Below are positions 1 to 8,600 of a DNA stretch of 46,408 nucleotides, in pieces. Within the stretch, counting starts at the first letter, position 1. The number at the start of each line of letters is the position of its first letter. The notes under the pieces are model-generated. The model ran no database searches. It was not told the origin of the DNA and was given only the letters and a program-made list of their open reading frames with translations. The translations under genes were made by a program, and so were the position numbers. This stretch comes from a virus: positions 1 to 46,408 of the IMG/VR virus record IMGVR_UViG_3300005253_000334; one strand, written 5' to 3'.

Positions 1-2
1 TC

Positions 3-2159
3 GTTGGCCTCGACAACTTCACGCCGGTTCGCGTCTACGAGACGTGGACGGCGCCGGCCGTTACCAACATCATCGAGAACCCTTCGTTCGAGACGGACGT
101 CGTCAGCGTCAGCGGCACCGCCATCGTCCGCGACACGACCGAGTCATGGGCGGGCGGAGCATCGGTTAAGAGCACCGTGAGCGATGTCGATGGCTCTGGG
201 ATGATTTTCAACAAGAGGGACTCCAGTCGCTTCTCCGTCACCGCCGGCCTAGCATACACCTTTGCGCCGCGCACGAAGGGCCCCTCCGGCAAGAACATGG
301 AGATGCAAATATCCTGGCACAACAGCGGCGGCGGCGAGGTTCAGATAGACATAGCGCCCTTCACCTTTGGCTCGGGTTGGATACAGCTTTCGCTGACCAT
401 CACGGCCCCGACGGGTGCGGTGACCGCTCGGCTCCGTCTGCTAACGGACGGCGCTCAGGGCGTCTTCGACTTCTTCGCCGACGCGATCATGTTCTATCAG
501 GGGTCAGCGCTCGTCCCCTACGTGGACGGCGATCAGCCGGGCTGCGGCTGGAACGGGACGGCGCACGAGTCGACCTCGAGCCGAGGGGCCAACCCAGCAT
601 TCCTGCTGTTCCAGGGCTTCATCTTCGACTTCGACATCAAGCAGGACAAGCTCGACCGGACGGCCGTACTCTCCTGCTACGACCGGCTCGCGCTCCTGGC
701 AGAGTTCCCCATCAGCATAGGCAATATGATCGAGAAGTTGAGCGGGATGGTGCTGCACCGGATCGTTGATCGGTTTGAGGGGGAGCTGATAACGCACTTC
801 GGCCACGAATGGATCGGGACGACGGCGCGCCCGTTGACGGGCTATTCGGGGCTCGGCGCCACCGTCTCGGCGCTGCAGATCACGCCGTCGGCGAACAACA
901 AGGCGAATATGTTCGAGGGCGACTGGGTCCTCGATGTCACGACGGATAACGTCGCGTCCGGGGAGGGGGACCGCTACGACGCGACAGCCGACATTGTCGC
1001 CACCGGGAGATACCGGCTCAGCCGCTGGGCGCGGATGAATGTCGGGGACCCCGACACGGAGTTCAAGATGCGGCTGATGCGCGACGCGGTCGAGGTCGCC
1101 AGCGCGACGCTCACGCTCACCCAGAGCTGGCAGCGGATCGCGTTCAACGCCAACCTGACGACGCTCGGCACGAACCGCTACATCGACCTGATCTCGACCA
1201 GTCAAGTTAATGTCCAGTACTTCGCCGACGACCTCCACGCTGTACCCCAGGAGGCGGCTCTCGGCCGCGACTTCGACGCCGGGCAGTTCACGGTGCCGCT
1301 GTTCAACGCCTATCAGGAGTCGGCGGGGCCGGAGCTCGCCGACCTCATGGACTCGGAGCCCGGAATCCTCTTCATCAAGGCGAAGACGCTCGCCGCCGGC
1401 GACGAGCTAACCTTCAGGGACCGCAATAGCCGGCCGTCGACGGAGATCCCGCGGATCGTGTTCGGCGACGGGGATGGCCTGCTCCAGTTCGGCGAGGGGA
1501 TGTCCTACGTGCTGGCGGGGACGGATCGTGTGCGTCGGGTGAGGGCGAGCTCGCGAGGGGCGTTCACGCTCGGGGCCGGCGCGATCCCGGCCTGGGAGAT
1601 GTCGCCTGTCCGGCTGACGACGACGGGCGAGAAGTGGCAGGCCCGCTACCGCCAGGCCATTATCAGAGCGAGTGCGAATCTGAAGGCAGGCTTGGTGATC
1701 GAGAGAGAAGACATCAACTTCGGCGTCGGCGCCGACATCGAGGTCACCACCGGGGCGGCGGGGAGCTTCTTCGTGATCGAGGGGTTCCCGTACAACCGCG
1801 CCAGCGGTGAGAGCGTCGTCGAGAAAACGGCCACGCTCGACCTTCCGATCAACTCCTCGCTCGCGGTATCGATGCCCCTACACGAGACGGCGACGGCCGA
1901 TATGGGGACAGAGGCGCAGCGCCTGCTCGACAAGTACAAGAACCGCGCCATCCGGCTGGCGCTGCCGCTCAACCAGCGCAACGACGAGGTACAGGCGTAT
2001 CAATTCGACCTTGAGATCAACGAGATGGTGATCGTGCGGGCGAAGTTCGAGGATCATTCCCCCGGCTTCGACAAGAAGTTCTGGATCGAGGGGATCGAGC
2101 ACCAGTTCGGCGAGGGTGGAGTCGTCAAGACGACCGTATTACTGGAGGAGGCGGTCTGA
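3..2159 (+). CDS. Tail protein with carbohydrate-binding-like modules (5' partial)
   Basis: The reading frame is open from the first bases of the window, so the gene begins upstream; a GTG at 177 is internal. Near its visible start it carries an NIIENPSFET motif followed by a beta-rich jelly-roll-like stretch, as in carbohydrate-binding modules on phage tails. A second stretch of the same type lies around 890-1240 (GDWVLDV to YFADDLHAVP). Between them is a segment with DKLDRTAVLSCYDRL, a pattern I associate with minor tail or baseplate proteins. The C-terminal part (about 1400-2159) looks like a structural beta-rich domain. Its stop overlaps the next start (TGATG). Role inferred: distal tail component that contacts the host surface. 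Confidence 0.8.
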   Translation, partial: VGLDNFTPVRVYETWTAPAVTNIIENPSFETDVVSVSGTAIVRDTTESWAGGASVKSTVSDVDGSGMIFNKRDSSRFSVTAGLAYTFAPRTKGPSGKNMEMQISWHNSGGGEVQIDIAPFTFGSGWIQLSLTITAPTGAVTARLRLLTDGAQGVFDFFADAIMFYQGSALVPYVDGDQPGCGWNGTAHESTSSRGANPAFLLFQGFIFDFDIKQDKLDRTAVLSCYDRLALLAEFPISIGNMIEKLSGMVLHRIVDRFEGELITHFGHEWIGTTARPLTGYSGLGATVSALQITPSANNKANMFEGDWVLDVTTDNVASGEGDRYDATADIVATGRYRLSRWARMNVGDPDTEFKMRLMRDAVEVASATLTLTQSWQRIAFNANLTTLGTNRYIDLISTSQVNVQYFADDLHAVPQEAALGRDFDAGQFTVPLFNAYQESAGPELADLMDSEPGILFIKAKTLAAGDELTFRDRNSRPSTEIPRIVFGDGDGLLQFGEGMSYVLAGTDRVRRVRASSRGAFTLGAGAIPAWEMSPVRLTTTGEKWQARYRQAIIRASANLKAGLVIEREDINFGVGADIEVTTGAAGSFFVIEGFPYNRASGESVVEKTATLDLPINSSLAVSMPLHETATADMGTEAQRLLDKYKNRAIRLALPLNQRNDEVQAYQFDLEINEMVIVRAKFEDHSPGFDKKFWIEGIEHQFGEGGVVKTTVLLEEAV

Positions 2160-2401
2160 TGGCGGGCGCTGTGAGACGAAGCCGAGCAGACCTGTCGGCG
2201 GCTCAGCGCGACCCCGAGATCCCGAAGGTGCCCGAGGCGTTCATCAGGCTACGGGTGATCAACGTGGTCTGGGCCTCAATCGTCGCTGCCGATCTTGAAC
2301 CGGGTGAGCTCGTTGGCAATCAGGATGACAATACGCTCGTCTGGCGGAAGGACCACACGAACATCTACCGCTTCGACAGTGCGGCAACGAGGGCGATCTG
2401 A
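2159..2401 (+). CDS. Small conserved-looking tail-region protein
   Basis: An 80-residue protein joined to its neighbours by TGATG overlaps on both sides, so it is translationally coupled within the tail operon. The second half (LVWRKDHTNIYRFDSA) looks like a short beta-rich structural domain and the N-terminus is basic. I do not recognise the family. Position suggests a small tail or tail-assembly protein. Confidence 0.75.
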   Translation: MAGAVRRSRADLSAAQRDPEIPKVPEAFIRLRVINVVWASIVAADLEPGELVGNQDDNTLVWRKDHTNIYRFDSAATRAI

Positions 2402-2901
2402 TGCGCGTAACACGCCGTTGGTTAGAGGACGCCGGCGCCTGTGGCCCGGACCTACGACGGTCGATCGAGGAATTCGGGGAGGAGATCGAAGCGACGACGG
2501 CGGTCGTGACGGCTGCTCGTGCTGTTGGGATAGACGTTCTCTGGGCCGGCTGCCATCTGCTCGATGAGGCCGGCAGGCGGGAGTTCGTCGCCTTCACGCT
2601 CGCGCAGCGCGAGGCGGCGCTCACGACTCTATTCGGGGAGATCCCGCCGGCAGCGGAGCTACCCGCCAAGGCCCGCGAGGAGTGGAGTCGCTACGAGGAG
2701 ACCGCTGCGCGCCCGGACCGCAACAGAGCCGTCGTGCTCGGGGAGGCGGCACGCGACGCCGCTCTCAGCGATCCTACGGCGGCTCAGGCGCATGAGGCGG
2801 CGGCCGCCGCCCGGCGGGCCTTCTCCTACGCGGGCCTGGACGAGAAGGAAGCGACCGACGGACAGGTGTCGTGGCTGCAACAACGATTGGGGATTGTGTG
2901 A
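2401..2901 (+). CDS. Helical hypothetical protein in the tail operon
   Basis: A 166-residue, Ala/Glu/Arg-rich, largely helical protein. The start at 2401 shares bases with the preceding stop (TGATG). The N-terminus (RWLEDAGACGPDLRRSIEEFG) resembles a short helical module seen in several phage proteins, where a Cys follows DAGA. No catalytic motif is visible. It lies between tail genes and probably belongs to the same transcript. Confidence 0.75.
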   Translation: MRVTRRWLEDAGACGPDLRRSIEEFGEEIEATTAVVTAARAVGIDVLWAGCHLLDEAGRREFVAFTLAQREAALTTLFGEIPPAAELPAKAREEWSRYEETAARPDRNRAVVLGEAARDAALSDPTAAQAHEAAAAARRAFSYAGLDEKEATDGQVSWLQQRLGIV

Positions 2902-2927
2902 CCGTTGCCAAAGGGAAAGGAGCGGAA

Positions 2928-3188
2928 ATGACGCACTCCAAACGAGGGCTCGAGGGCAACGTAAGCTCGGGTCGAGGCGGACTCGGTCCGGGGGAAAGGA
3001 GTACAGCGATGCCGAAGGCAAAGGAGCGGACGGACTGGCCGTACTGGATCTCGCACCGGGGCGGCCCGTTCCTGATCCATAACATCGCTGATTGCGACCC
3101 TCTCGCTAGGGGCTGCAATAACAGCTTCGAGAACCTGATCGAGCAGGGCTTCTTCCCCTGTCCGAAGTGCAAAGGAGGGTCCAGTTGA
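2928..3188 (+). CDS. Small Cys-containing protein with two possible starts
   Basis: Two in-frame ATGs each follow a strong GGAAAGGAG Shine-Dalgarno: 2928 (86 residues) and 3009 (59 residues, beginning MPKAKERTDW). The region 3009-3188 looks the more protein-like: WISHRGGPFLIHN, then scattered cysteines ending in CPKC, a possible zinc knuckle. The 2928-3008 part is low-complexity Gly/Ser/Arg. The stop overlaps the TTG start of the next gene. Function unknown. Confidence 0.6.
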   Translation: MTHSKRGLEGNVSSGRGGLGPGERSTAMPKAKERTDWPYWISHRGGPFLIHNIADCDPLARGCNNSFENLIEQGFFPCPKCKGGSS

Positions 3189-3958
3189 ACGCGGTAAAGG
3201 AGCGAGAGATCGAGGCGGTTCAGGCCGCCGAGGCCGGGGTACTCCCGGTCCGCCCAACGATCGTCCCGGACGGGCTGGTAAGGGGCGACGCCGAGGGCCA
3301 CTACCAGAGGAGCCGGAAGCGACTCCTCTATCAGAACAAGCGGCGGTCGAGCTGGCGGACTACGGTCCTGGCCTGGCTCCGGGACCACGTTTGGAAGTCG
3401 ATCCCGCGCTGGTATTACCAGCTCGTGCTCGGCCATGACGTACACGTCAGCACCTACGCCGAGCTGTACGTCCGCCACTTCCACTACGCGCAGCCCGACC
3501 CGTTCACCGGCGAGATCGAGTACCACGGAATCCAGGGCCGCGGCCTAGTCCCGGGCTGGTGGGAGAACGTCGGCCGCGTCTCGCACGGCAAGGTGACGAT
3601 CGCCTTCCGCACGTTCGAGATCGGACAGCTCGTGGCGGAGTCGGCGGAGTACGGCGATTACAAGTTCCAGCGCCCGGGCCTGTCCACGCAGGTCGAGTCG
3701 AACGCCGACACGGCGCTGATAACGGATGCCGGCCTCGAGGCGACAGGGTCGCAGGTCGACGCCGACCCGATCTATCGCAGCGTCGCGACCGTGACGGCCG
3801 ACGTGACGGAGACCTGGGAGGAGCACAGCATCCGTAGTCAGACTGGCGCCGCCGGCGGCACGATGATGGACCGCTCGCTCATCAGCCCGAACGTCTCCGT
3901 CGTGGCGAGCGATACGGTAGAGTTCACTTACGAGCTCACGAAATCCGCTGAGGCTTAG
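3185..3958 (+). CDS. Putative virion structural protein
   Basis: I place the start at TTG 3185, which overlaps the previous stop and sits 6 bases after AAAGGAGG; a GTG at 3167 in the same frame has no such site. The product is about 257 residues. The middle (ELYVRHFHYAQPDPFTGEIEYHG) and the beta-rich C-terminus (SVVASDTVEFTYEL) look like a tail or baseplate structural protein. No enzymatic motif is present. Family not identified. Confidence 0.8.
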   Translation: MNAVKEREIEAVQAAEAGVLPVRPTIVPDGLVRGDAEGHYQRSRKRLLYQNKRRSSWRTTVLAWLRDHVWKSIPRWYYQLVLGHDVHVSTYAELYVRHFHYAQPDPFTGEIEYHGIQGRGLVPGWWENVGRVSHGKVTIAFRTFEIGQLVAESAEYGDYKFQRPGLSTQVESNADTALITDAGLEATGSQVDADPIYRSVATVTADVTETWEEHSIRSQTGAAGGTMMDRSLISPNVSVVASDTVEFTYELTKSAEA

Positions 3959-4000
3959 GAACCCCGATGATTCAGGGCTTTCATGCGACGGTGAGGCGGC

Positions 4001-5425
4001 ATGAATCCTGCCGCTGAGGCCCGTGCTAAAGTAAAGGCCACTCATCCCGAGGCGGTCGTTGTTGGGCGGGGCCGCAATTCCATTAAGCACCGCCTCGATG
4101 ACGCGCCGGACGGACGGCAGCGGTTCGCCCTCGACGTGGCCATCGGCCCCCTCCACTACGGGCCTGACAACGACCAGGAGATAGACACCGCTCTCGTCCC
4201 TTCCACAGCCCCGTGGGACTGGGAGATGACGAAGGCGGGGTTCGAGGTGCGGGCGCTATCCGATCTCAGTGCGGGGCAAGTCATCGAATACCTAAGCGGG
4301 TCGGAGTGGGTACGCTTCCAGCCGATGGCGCTGCAATACTCCAACGACCTGAACCAGATACAGCAAATCTCGATGCCCCAATCCGTCGCCGCAGTGGTGG
4401 ACGATGACACATTGACCTGGACGAACGGCTACGGGCCTGGGCGCACCCTCACTTGGCAGGTACAGACAGCTCGGCTGGCGAAGCTGCTGACAATAGACTC
4501 CTTGGTTGACCTGCCTACCATTGACCAGTTCATCCTGGATGGCGGAACCCCCGTCTTGGAGCTGAACCTTATCTTCGCTCACTCCGCCGGGGTGACGCCC
4601 TACGTGAACGGGCAGGAGTGGAAACGGGGCGACCGCGACACTCAGGGCCTCGTGGAGTTCCGTGACGGCGATGGTAAAGTCCTCTGGTGGTTCAACCTAC
4701 CCCGTTCTTGGGACTCCGAAGGTAATGAGCAGCTAGGGACGTTCCGGTTCAAGAAGCAGGGTAACAGCCTGTACGTGACCCACCGTGTGCCCCTGTCGTT
4801 TGTGCAAGGAGCAGTCTACCCGCTTATGGTGGACACAACCATAGACGATCAGGTTGGAGCCGGAGCAGATGACGGTTATTCTACTAGCGCCCCTGCTTTC
4901 GTAGATACCAACACTTTTACAATCTTGGGCCAATCTGCTAACAATATTTTCGATGGGTGGGCGAGATTCACTAATATAAGTGGCCTGTCGGGTGCGACCA
5001 TCGACGTTTCCTATATCAGTCTGTACGGTGCCCAATTTAGTGCAGGGGGTACTACTCAGGAGACCAAAATCTTTGCTGAGGATGCTGAAGCGCCCTCCGC
5101 CCCGACCGACCAATCAAACCATGCGGCGAAGACACGGACGTCGGCGGGGGTTGAATGGGACGGTATTGTTGGCGCTGACGACGTTTTCACTAACAGTGAT
5201 TCCATAAATACGGTTATCCAAGAACTTGCGGACTCCTACGATCCTAGCGCTATCCAAATCCTCCACGATGATGATGGGTCGCCCAACAATGTATGGCAAC
5301 GCTATCGTACCTATGAAGAAGACACAGCCGAGGCCCCCAAGCTCCACATCGAGTTCACGGCGGCGGCGGCCGGTTCGCTGCCAGTGTTCCAGCGACGCAT
5401 GAGACAACTTGAACGGAGGTTTTAG
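4001..5425 (+). CDS. Tail-fibre-like protein with a DNRLRE-type module
   Basis: A 474-residue protein. Residues about 20-110 form an N-terminal module (SIKHRLDDAPDGRQRFALDV) and the middle is beta-rich. The C-terminal part (about 285-455: FDGWARFTNISGLSGATIDV, later APKLHIEFT) matches the pattern of DNRLRE/CBM96-like adhesion modules found in surface-binding proteins. Base composition drops noticeably in AT-rich direction between about 4840 and 5320, in this C-terminal part, which suggests the module was acquired separately. It probably binds a host surface glycan. It follows a 42-base gap after the previous gene. Confidence 0.75.
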   Translation: MNPAAEARAKVKATHPEAVVVGRGRNSIKHRLDDAPDGRQRFALDVAIGPLHYGPDNDQEIDTALVPSTAPWDWEMTKAGFEVRALSDLSAGQVIEYLSGSEWVRFQPMALQYSNDLNQIQQISMPQSVAAVVDDDTLTWTNGYGPGRTLTWQVQTARLAKLLTIDSLVDLPTIDQFILDGGTPVLELNLIFAHSAGVTPYVNGQEWKRGDRDTQGLVEFRDGDGKVLWWFNLPRSWDSEGNEQLGTFRFKKQGNSLYVTHRVPLSFVQGAVYPLMVDTTIDDQVGAGADDGYSTSAPAFVDTNTFTILGQSANNIFDGWARFTNISGLSGATIDVSYISLYGAQFSAGGTTQETKIFAEDAEAPSAPTDQSNHAAKTRTSAGVEWDGIVGADDVFTNSDSINTVIQELADSYDPSAIQILHDDDGSPNNVWQRYRTYEEDTAEAPKLHIEFTAAAAGSLPVFQRRMRQLERRF

Positions 5426-5911
5426 ATGGGCAGAATATACATGGTCCCCTTCACCGCGACGGTCACCGCGGCCGGCGGCGACACCGATCTGTGGGAACTC
5501 ACGGCTGCCGATGATAAGCCGATCCTCCTACGGGGGTTCAGCCTCGGCCAAATCTCGGAGGTAAAAGATGCCGAGGAGGAAGGGCTGCGGATCACCGTCA
5601 AGCGCCTCCTGGCGACCTTCACCAGTGGATCCGGCGGCGTGGCTGGCGTACCCGAGTCGCCGGATTCCGCTCAGGCGGCGCAGGGCTTCGCCTCAGAGAC
5701 GAACAACGCAACCGTCGCCACGACCTCCGGCGCGACCGATATCCTCGACGAGGTCGGCTGGAACAACCGTAACACTCCATTCGAGCGATGGTATCCCGAC
5801 CGGGAGTTTTGCCCGAAGGTGAAGCAGGGCGAGGGGCTCGTCATCCGTTTGGAGACGACCCTCGCTGATGATATGACCTTCGTCGGCAACGCCTGGATCG
5901 AGGAGGAGTAG
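5426..5911 (+). CDS. Putative tail/fibre structural protein
   Basis: A 161-residue protein that begins directly after the previous stop, with GGAGG just inside the upstream gene. The sequence is beta-rich with an acidic C-terminus (MTFVGNAWIEEE). The middle, WNNRNTPFERWYPDREFCPK, looks like a conserved surface loop. No enzymatic motif. The same coupled layout as its neighbours makes a virion part likely, but the exact role is unknown. Confidence 0.8.
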   Translation: MGRIYMVPFTATVTAAGGDTDLWELTAADDKPILLRGFSLGQISEVKDAEEEGLRITVKRLLATFTSGSGGVAGVPESPDSAQAAQGFASETNNATVATTSGATDILDEVGWNNRNTPFERWYPDREFCPKVKQGEGLVIRLETTLADDMTFVGNAWIEEE

Positions 5912-5914
5912 CCC

Positions 5915-6649
5915 TTGCCGCTCGTCTATCGGCGGCCGCCGTTCCGGAGGGCGGTACGCCTCAACCGCTGCTCGCCTATCGGCACCTTCACTGCGCCGGC
6001 GGCCGGCCCTACCTTCTCGCGCTCGCTCGCTGGCAATCAGCCCGCCGGCACTGGAACGCTGGCGCGCAAGGAGCAGGCCCTCCGCACACTAGCGGGTAAT
6101 CAGCCCAACCCGACGGGGACCCTCGTCCGCATTGAGAAGGCGCTCCGGACGCTGGCGGGTAATCAGCCAGCGGCTACGGGGATCCTCACGCGGATCGAGA
6201 AGGCCCTTCGGTCCCTCGCTGGCAATCAACCCAATGCGACCGGGACGCTGGCAGCCGTGCTCAAGGTCATTCGCAACGTCGCAGGGAACCAGCCGGCCGG
6301 GACGGGGACGCTCGTCAGGATTGAGAAGGCCGTCCGTACCCTAGCAGGAAGCCAGCCGTCGGCGACGGGGACGTTGGCGCGGGTCGAAAAGGCCGTGCGC
6401 GCCATGGCGGGATCTCAACCGGCGGGAACCGGGACGCTGGTCCGGATAGAGAAGGCGCTGCGGACGCTCGCCGGTAATCAACCCTTAGCTACCGGCACCC
6501 TGGCGGCGGTCAAGGGCGGCGCCGCCTTCTCGGCGATGCGGATAGATACCGGCACGGTCTCACTCCTCGAGAAGGATGACGCATCGGTCACAATCGGAGA
6601 GAGCGACGATTCAGTCAGTATACGGAAGACGGAAGATGCTACAGTGTAG
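5915..6649 (+). CDS. Repeat protein with eight LAGNQP..TGTL units
   Basis: A 244-residue protein starting at TTG 5915, six bases after AGGAGGAG. After a basic N-terminus (residues 1-37) come eight tandem 21-residue repeats of the form LAGNQPxxTGTLxRIEKALRT, to about residue 205. The C-terminus has short acidic repeats (DDASVTIGESDDSVSIRKTEDATV). The regular repeat suggests an elongated or solenoid fibre element; the number of repeats could change by recombination. Role inferred from position among tail genes. Confidence 0.85.
   Translation: MPLVYRRPPFRRAVRLNRCSPIGTFTAPAAGPTFSRSLAGNQPAGTGTLARKEQALRTLAGNQPNPTGTLVRIEKALRTLAGNQPAATGILTRIEKALRSLAGNQPNATGTLAAVLKVIRNVAGNQPAGTGTLVRIEKAVRTLAGSQPSATGTLARVEKAVRAMAGSQPAGTGTLVRIEKALRTLAGNQPLATGTLAAVKGGAAFSAMRIDTGTVSLLEKDDASVTIGESDDSVSIRKTEDATV
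6026..6529 (+). repeat. Eight 63-bp tandem repeats inside a fibre-like gene
   Basis: Eight imperfect in-frame copies of a 63-bp unit, each beginning near ctsgcrggyaatcagcc. Copies 4 and 8 differ most in their second half (AAVLKVIRN and AAVKGGAAF instead of RIEKALRT). Codon-level divergence between units is high although the peptide is kept, which indicates selection on the protein and not a recent expansion. Confidence 0.85.
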
Positions 6650-6661
6650 GAGGTTGTAGGG

Positions 6662-7048
6662 ATGCCAACGTTAGACGCCAGAATTGACAACGTAGTCGCC
6701 GGTGACGATATCCAGATCACGCGGACGATAACATTAGTGCCAGCGGCCGAGACGCTGACCGACGGCTGGCTAACGGTGAAGGAACACCCGGACGATCTCG
6801 ACGCCGATGCGATCATCGACAAGCAGATCACGCCTACAGACGCGCCCGGGACTGGGCAGATCACGGACACCGGCGCCGATGGCACAGGGGCGGTCCGCTT
6901 CGATCTCGCTGACACGGACACGTCGAAGCTAACGCCTGGGCGGGACTACTACTGGGATATACAGGTCAAAACGAGCGGCGGCGCCATCTACACGCCAACG
7001 GCCGGAAAGATCCGCACGGTCCAGGGTAGGACGGCGGATATAGCCTAG
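6662..7048 (+). CDS. Putative baseplate/tail structural protein
   Basis: A 128-residue protein preceded by GTAGGAGG. It is a beta-sandwich-like sequence: DARIDNVVAGDDIQITRTIT, an acidic middle, and GRDYYWDIQVKTSGGAIYTPTAGKIRTVQG. This layout is common in small phage proteins that cap or attach fibres (BppU-N-like), but the assignment is only by pattern. It is the last plus-strand gene before a change of strand. Confidence 0.75.
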   Translation: MPTLDARIDNVVAGDDIQITRTITLVPAAETLTDGWLTVKEHPDDLDADAIIDKQITPTDAPGTGQITDTGADGTGAVRFDLADTDTSKLTPGRDYYWDIQVKTSGGAIYTPTAGKIRTVQGRTADIA

Positions 7049-7083
7049 CCCAGCCGGTTCCCCGGCGCGTACTGGCGCCCGCT

Positions 7084-7899
7084 CTAGCTAATCTTTGTCC
7101 ACGTTCCGCAGTCGTTCGCCTCAAACCCCACGTCGCTGGCTGCGATCGTTACGATATGCTGTCCGCCTCCGATATCGTTTGCAATGATGTTGTCTATGTC
7201 GTTGCTGAAGCTGCTAAGGCGAGCCCAGTAGCAGGAATCACTTGACCCGTCGCTGCGCCATGTTCCTGCGGCGATATCTGCACCTACTTGGTACATCCCG
7301 TCACCGAACGGGGCCGTAGGATCACTTGTGACGGGTGATAGATTCTGCGTCCACGTGCCGCAACCGTTTGACGTGAAGCCTATGTCGCTCGGGCTGATCG
7401 TTACGATCTGCCTGATCTCGGTGGCCCCGTTGGCTATGATGTCGTCGAGATCCCCACTGAAGCCGCTGAGACGCTCCCAGTAACAGAAGGACGACGCGGC
7501 GGAGGTATATGTGCCGGCTGCTATATCCTCTCCGACTACGAATGTTCCGTCCCCAATGGTAGTCGATGGGCCGACTGGCGCAGGCGTCGGGGCGGTTGTG
7601 GGCTCAGGCGTCGGGGTTGGCTCCGGCGTGGGTGACGACTCTGCGGTGTCGCCTGGCGTGGGCGTGGCTTCCGGTGATTCCGAAGGTTCTGCTGTGATCT
7701 CAGACTCCGGTGTACTCTGATCTTGGACAGTCGTTCCGGAGTCACCATCCCCGCCACCGGCTGCTATCGCGATGATGATGATGAGCCATAGGGAGCCTGT
7801 CCCTACCGCTGCGGCGATACGCCAGCCGGGTACAGGGATCACTTTGCGCCATAGAGGCAGCAGCACCGACCATTCCAACACTCGGATGATTGCGTTCAT
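7084..7899 (-). CDS. Membrane-anchored surface protein with duplicated Cys domain
   Basis: The start is ATG 7899, behind AAGGAGGAG; an upstream in-frame start would add 17 basic residues. The product has 271 residues: one membrane segment at about 28-47 (WRIAAAVGTGSLWLIIIIAI), a Pro/Thr/Glu linker at 60-112, then two copies of one domain at about 117-185 and 199-269. Each copy has the pattern GxxxVGxDIAAGT, CYWxRLSxFS, IIAN, VTIxxSDxGF, CGTW, with two cysteines that could pair. The domain occurs in exported bacterial proteins. It sits next to the integrase on the minus strand, a usual place for lysogenic-conversion genes. It may act at the host surface, for example in exclusion, but this is inference. 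Confidence 0.85.
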   Translation of the reverse strand: MNAIIRVLEWSVLLPLWRKVIPVPGWRIAAAVGTGSLWLIIIIAIAAGGGDGDSGTTVQDQSTPESEITAEPSESPEATPTPGDTAESSPTPEPTPTPEPTTAPTPAPVGPSTTIGDGTFVVGEDIAAGTYTSAASSFCYWERLSGFSGDLDDIIANGATEIRQIVTISPSDIGFTSNGCGTWTQNLSPVTSDPTAPFGDGMYQVGADIAAGTWRSDGSSDSCYWARLSSFSNDIDNIIANDIGGGQHIVTIAASDVGFEANDCGTWTKIS

Positions 7900-7953
7900 A
7901 GTCTCCTCCTTCTGAGCCAGCATTCTAGCCCGTCGCCGCGAACGGCGCAAACT

Positions 7954-8514
7954 CTACCCCAATCTCTCGACGGCATCCCTGAGCCTTTCTGGACAGGTGT
8001 GAAGATAGATCGACGTGATGGCGAGGCTGCTGTGTCTCATGAGGTCCCGAACCTCAATCAAGTCTACCCCACGCCTCAATAAGTGAGTGGCGAACGAGTG
8101 CCTTAGAGCATGGGGGTACGCCTTACGCCGGGGAATCCCCGCCTTCTCACACGCCTCCACTAGCCAGTAACGCGCCTGGCGGTCAACGATGTGCGTCTTG
8201 TAGCCAGGGAACAGCCATCCCGTACTCCCGAGCTGTGTGAACTTCAGGAGAGCGCATCGCAGCGCCGCGTTCAGCGGTAGCAGCGCTTCCTTATCCCCCT
8301 TGCCGATCACCCTCAGTATTGAGGGCTCCCCATTTCGCCACGTAATGTCTTCATGTCTCACCCTCGCTGCTTCTGACGATCTGAGGCCGGCGCGGGCACA
8401 GAGCAAGAAGTAGAGTCGGTGTCGTGGCGGCGAGACGGCGAGGAGGGCGGTGAGCTGCTCCGGCTCCAGGTAAGTAGGGAGCCTAAATTGTCGATGTTCT
8501 CGCCGAGTTGCCAT
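7954..8514 (-). CDS. int: Tyrosine recombinase (integrase), catalytic domain only
   Basis: A 186-residue tyrosine recombinase with the full catalytic set visible: R45 (ARAGLRSSEAAR), K72 or K75 (GKGDKE), H135-x-x-R138 (HALRHSFATHLL), H161 (MRHSS) and the nucleophile Y170 (SIYLH). It lacks the N-terminal SAM-like core-binding domain and arm-binding domain of usual phage integrases (300-400 residues), resembling short XerC/D-like single-domain recombinases. It is transcribed away from the early genes, next to a membrane protein on the same strand. It should carry out site-specific insertion of phage DNA; the attachment site was not found. Confidence 0.92.
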   Translation of the reverse strand: MATRREHRQFRLPTYLEPEQLTALLAVSPPRHRLYFLLCARAGLRSSEAARVRHEDITWRNGEPSILRVIGKGDKEALLPLNAALRCALLKFTQLGSTGWLFPGYKTHIVDRQARYWLVEACEKAGIPRRKAYPHALRHSFATHLLRRGVDLIEVRDLMRHSSLAITSIYLHTCPERLRDAVERLG

Positions 8515-8521
8515 AACAACC

Positions 8522-8550
8522 TTGACAACCGTGTGCGGGGAGGGTGTAGG
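8522..8550 (+). promoter_or_regulatory. Candidate sigma70-type promoter for the rightward early genes
   Basis: A perfect -35 TTGACA at 8522-8527 is followed after 17 bases by TGTAGG (8545-8550), or after 19 bases by TAGGAT (8547-8552). The -10 match is weak, so activity is uncertain. It lies between the divergent integrase gene (start 8514) and the first rightward gene (8601), where an early or lysogeny-control promoter is expected. Confidence 0.45.
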
Positions 8551-8600
8551 ATGCGTGTGGAGTTGATTGAGTGCGCACCCCAGTGTATATTAAGGAAGCC

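Noticed and set aside
504-1238. A 244-residue minus-strand frame under the first tail gene
   Set aside because: Mirror of the tail coding frame; composition (Arg/Val/Glu-rich) typical of antisense reading in GC-rich DNA.
6026-6529. CRISPR array from regular spacing
   Set aside because: The repeats are in-frame protein repeats without unique spacers; no other regularly spaced repeat with spacers was seen.
7049-7083. Intrinsic terminator after the tail operon
   Set aside because: Only a weak GGCGC/GCGCC pairing and no U-run; not strong enough to list.
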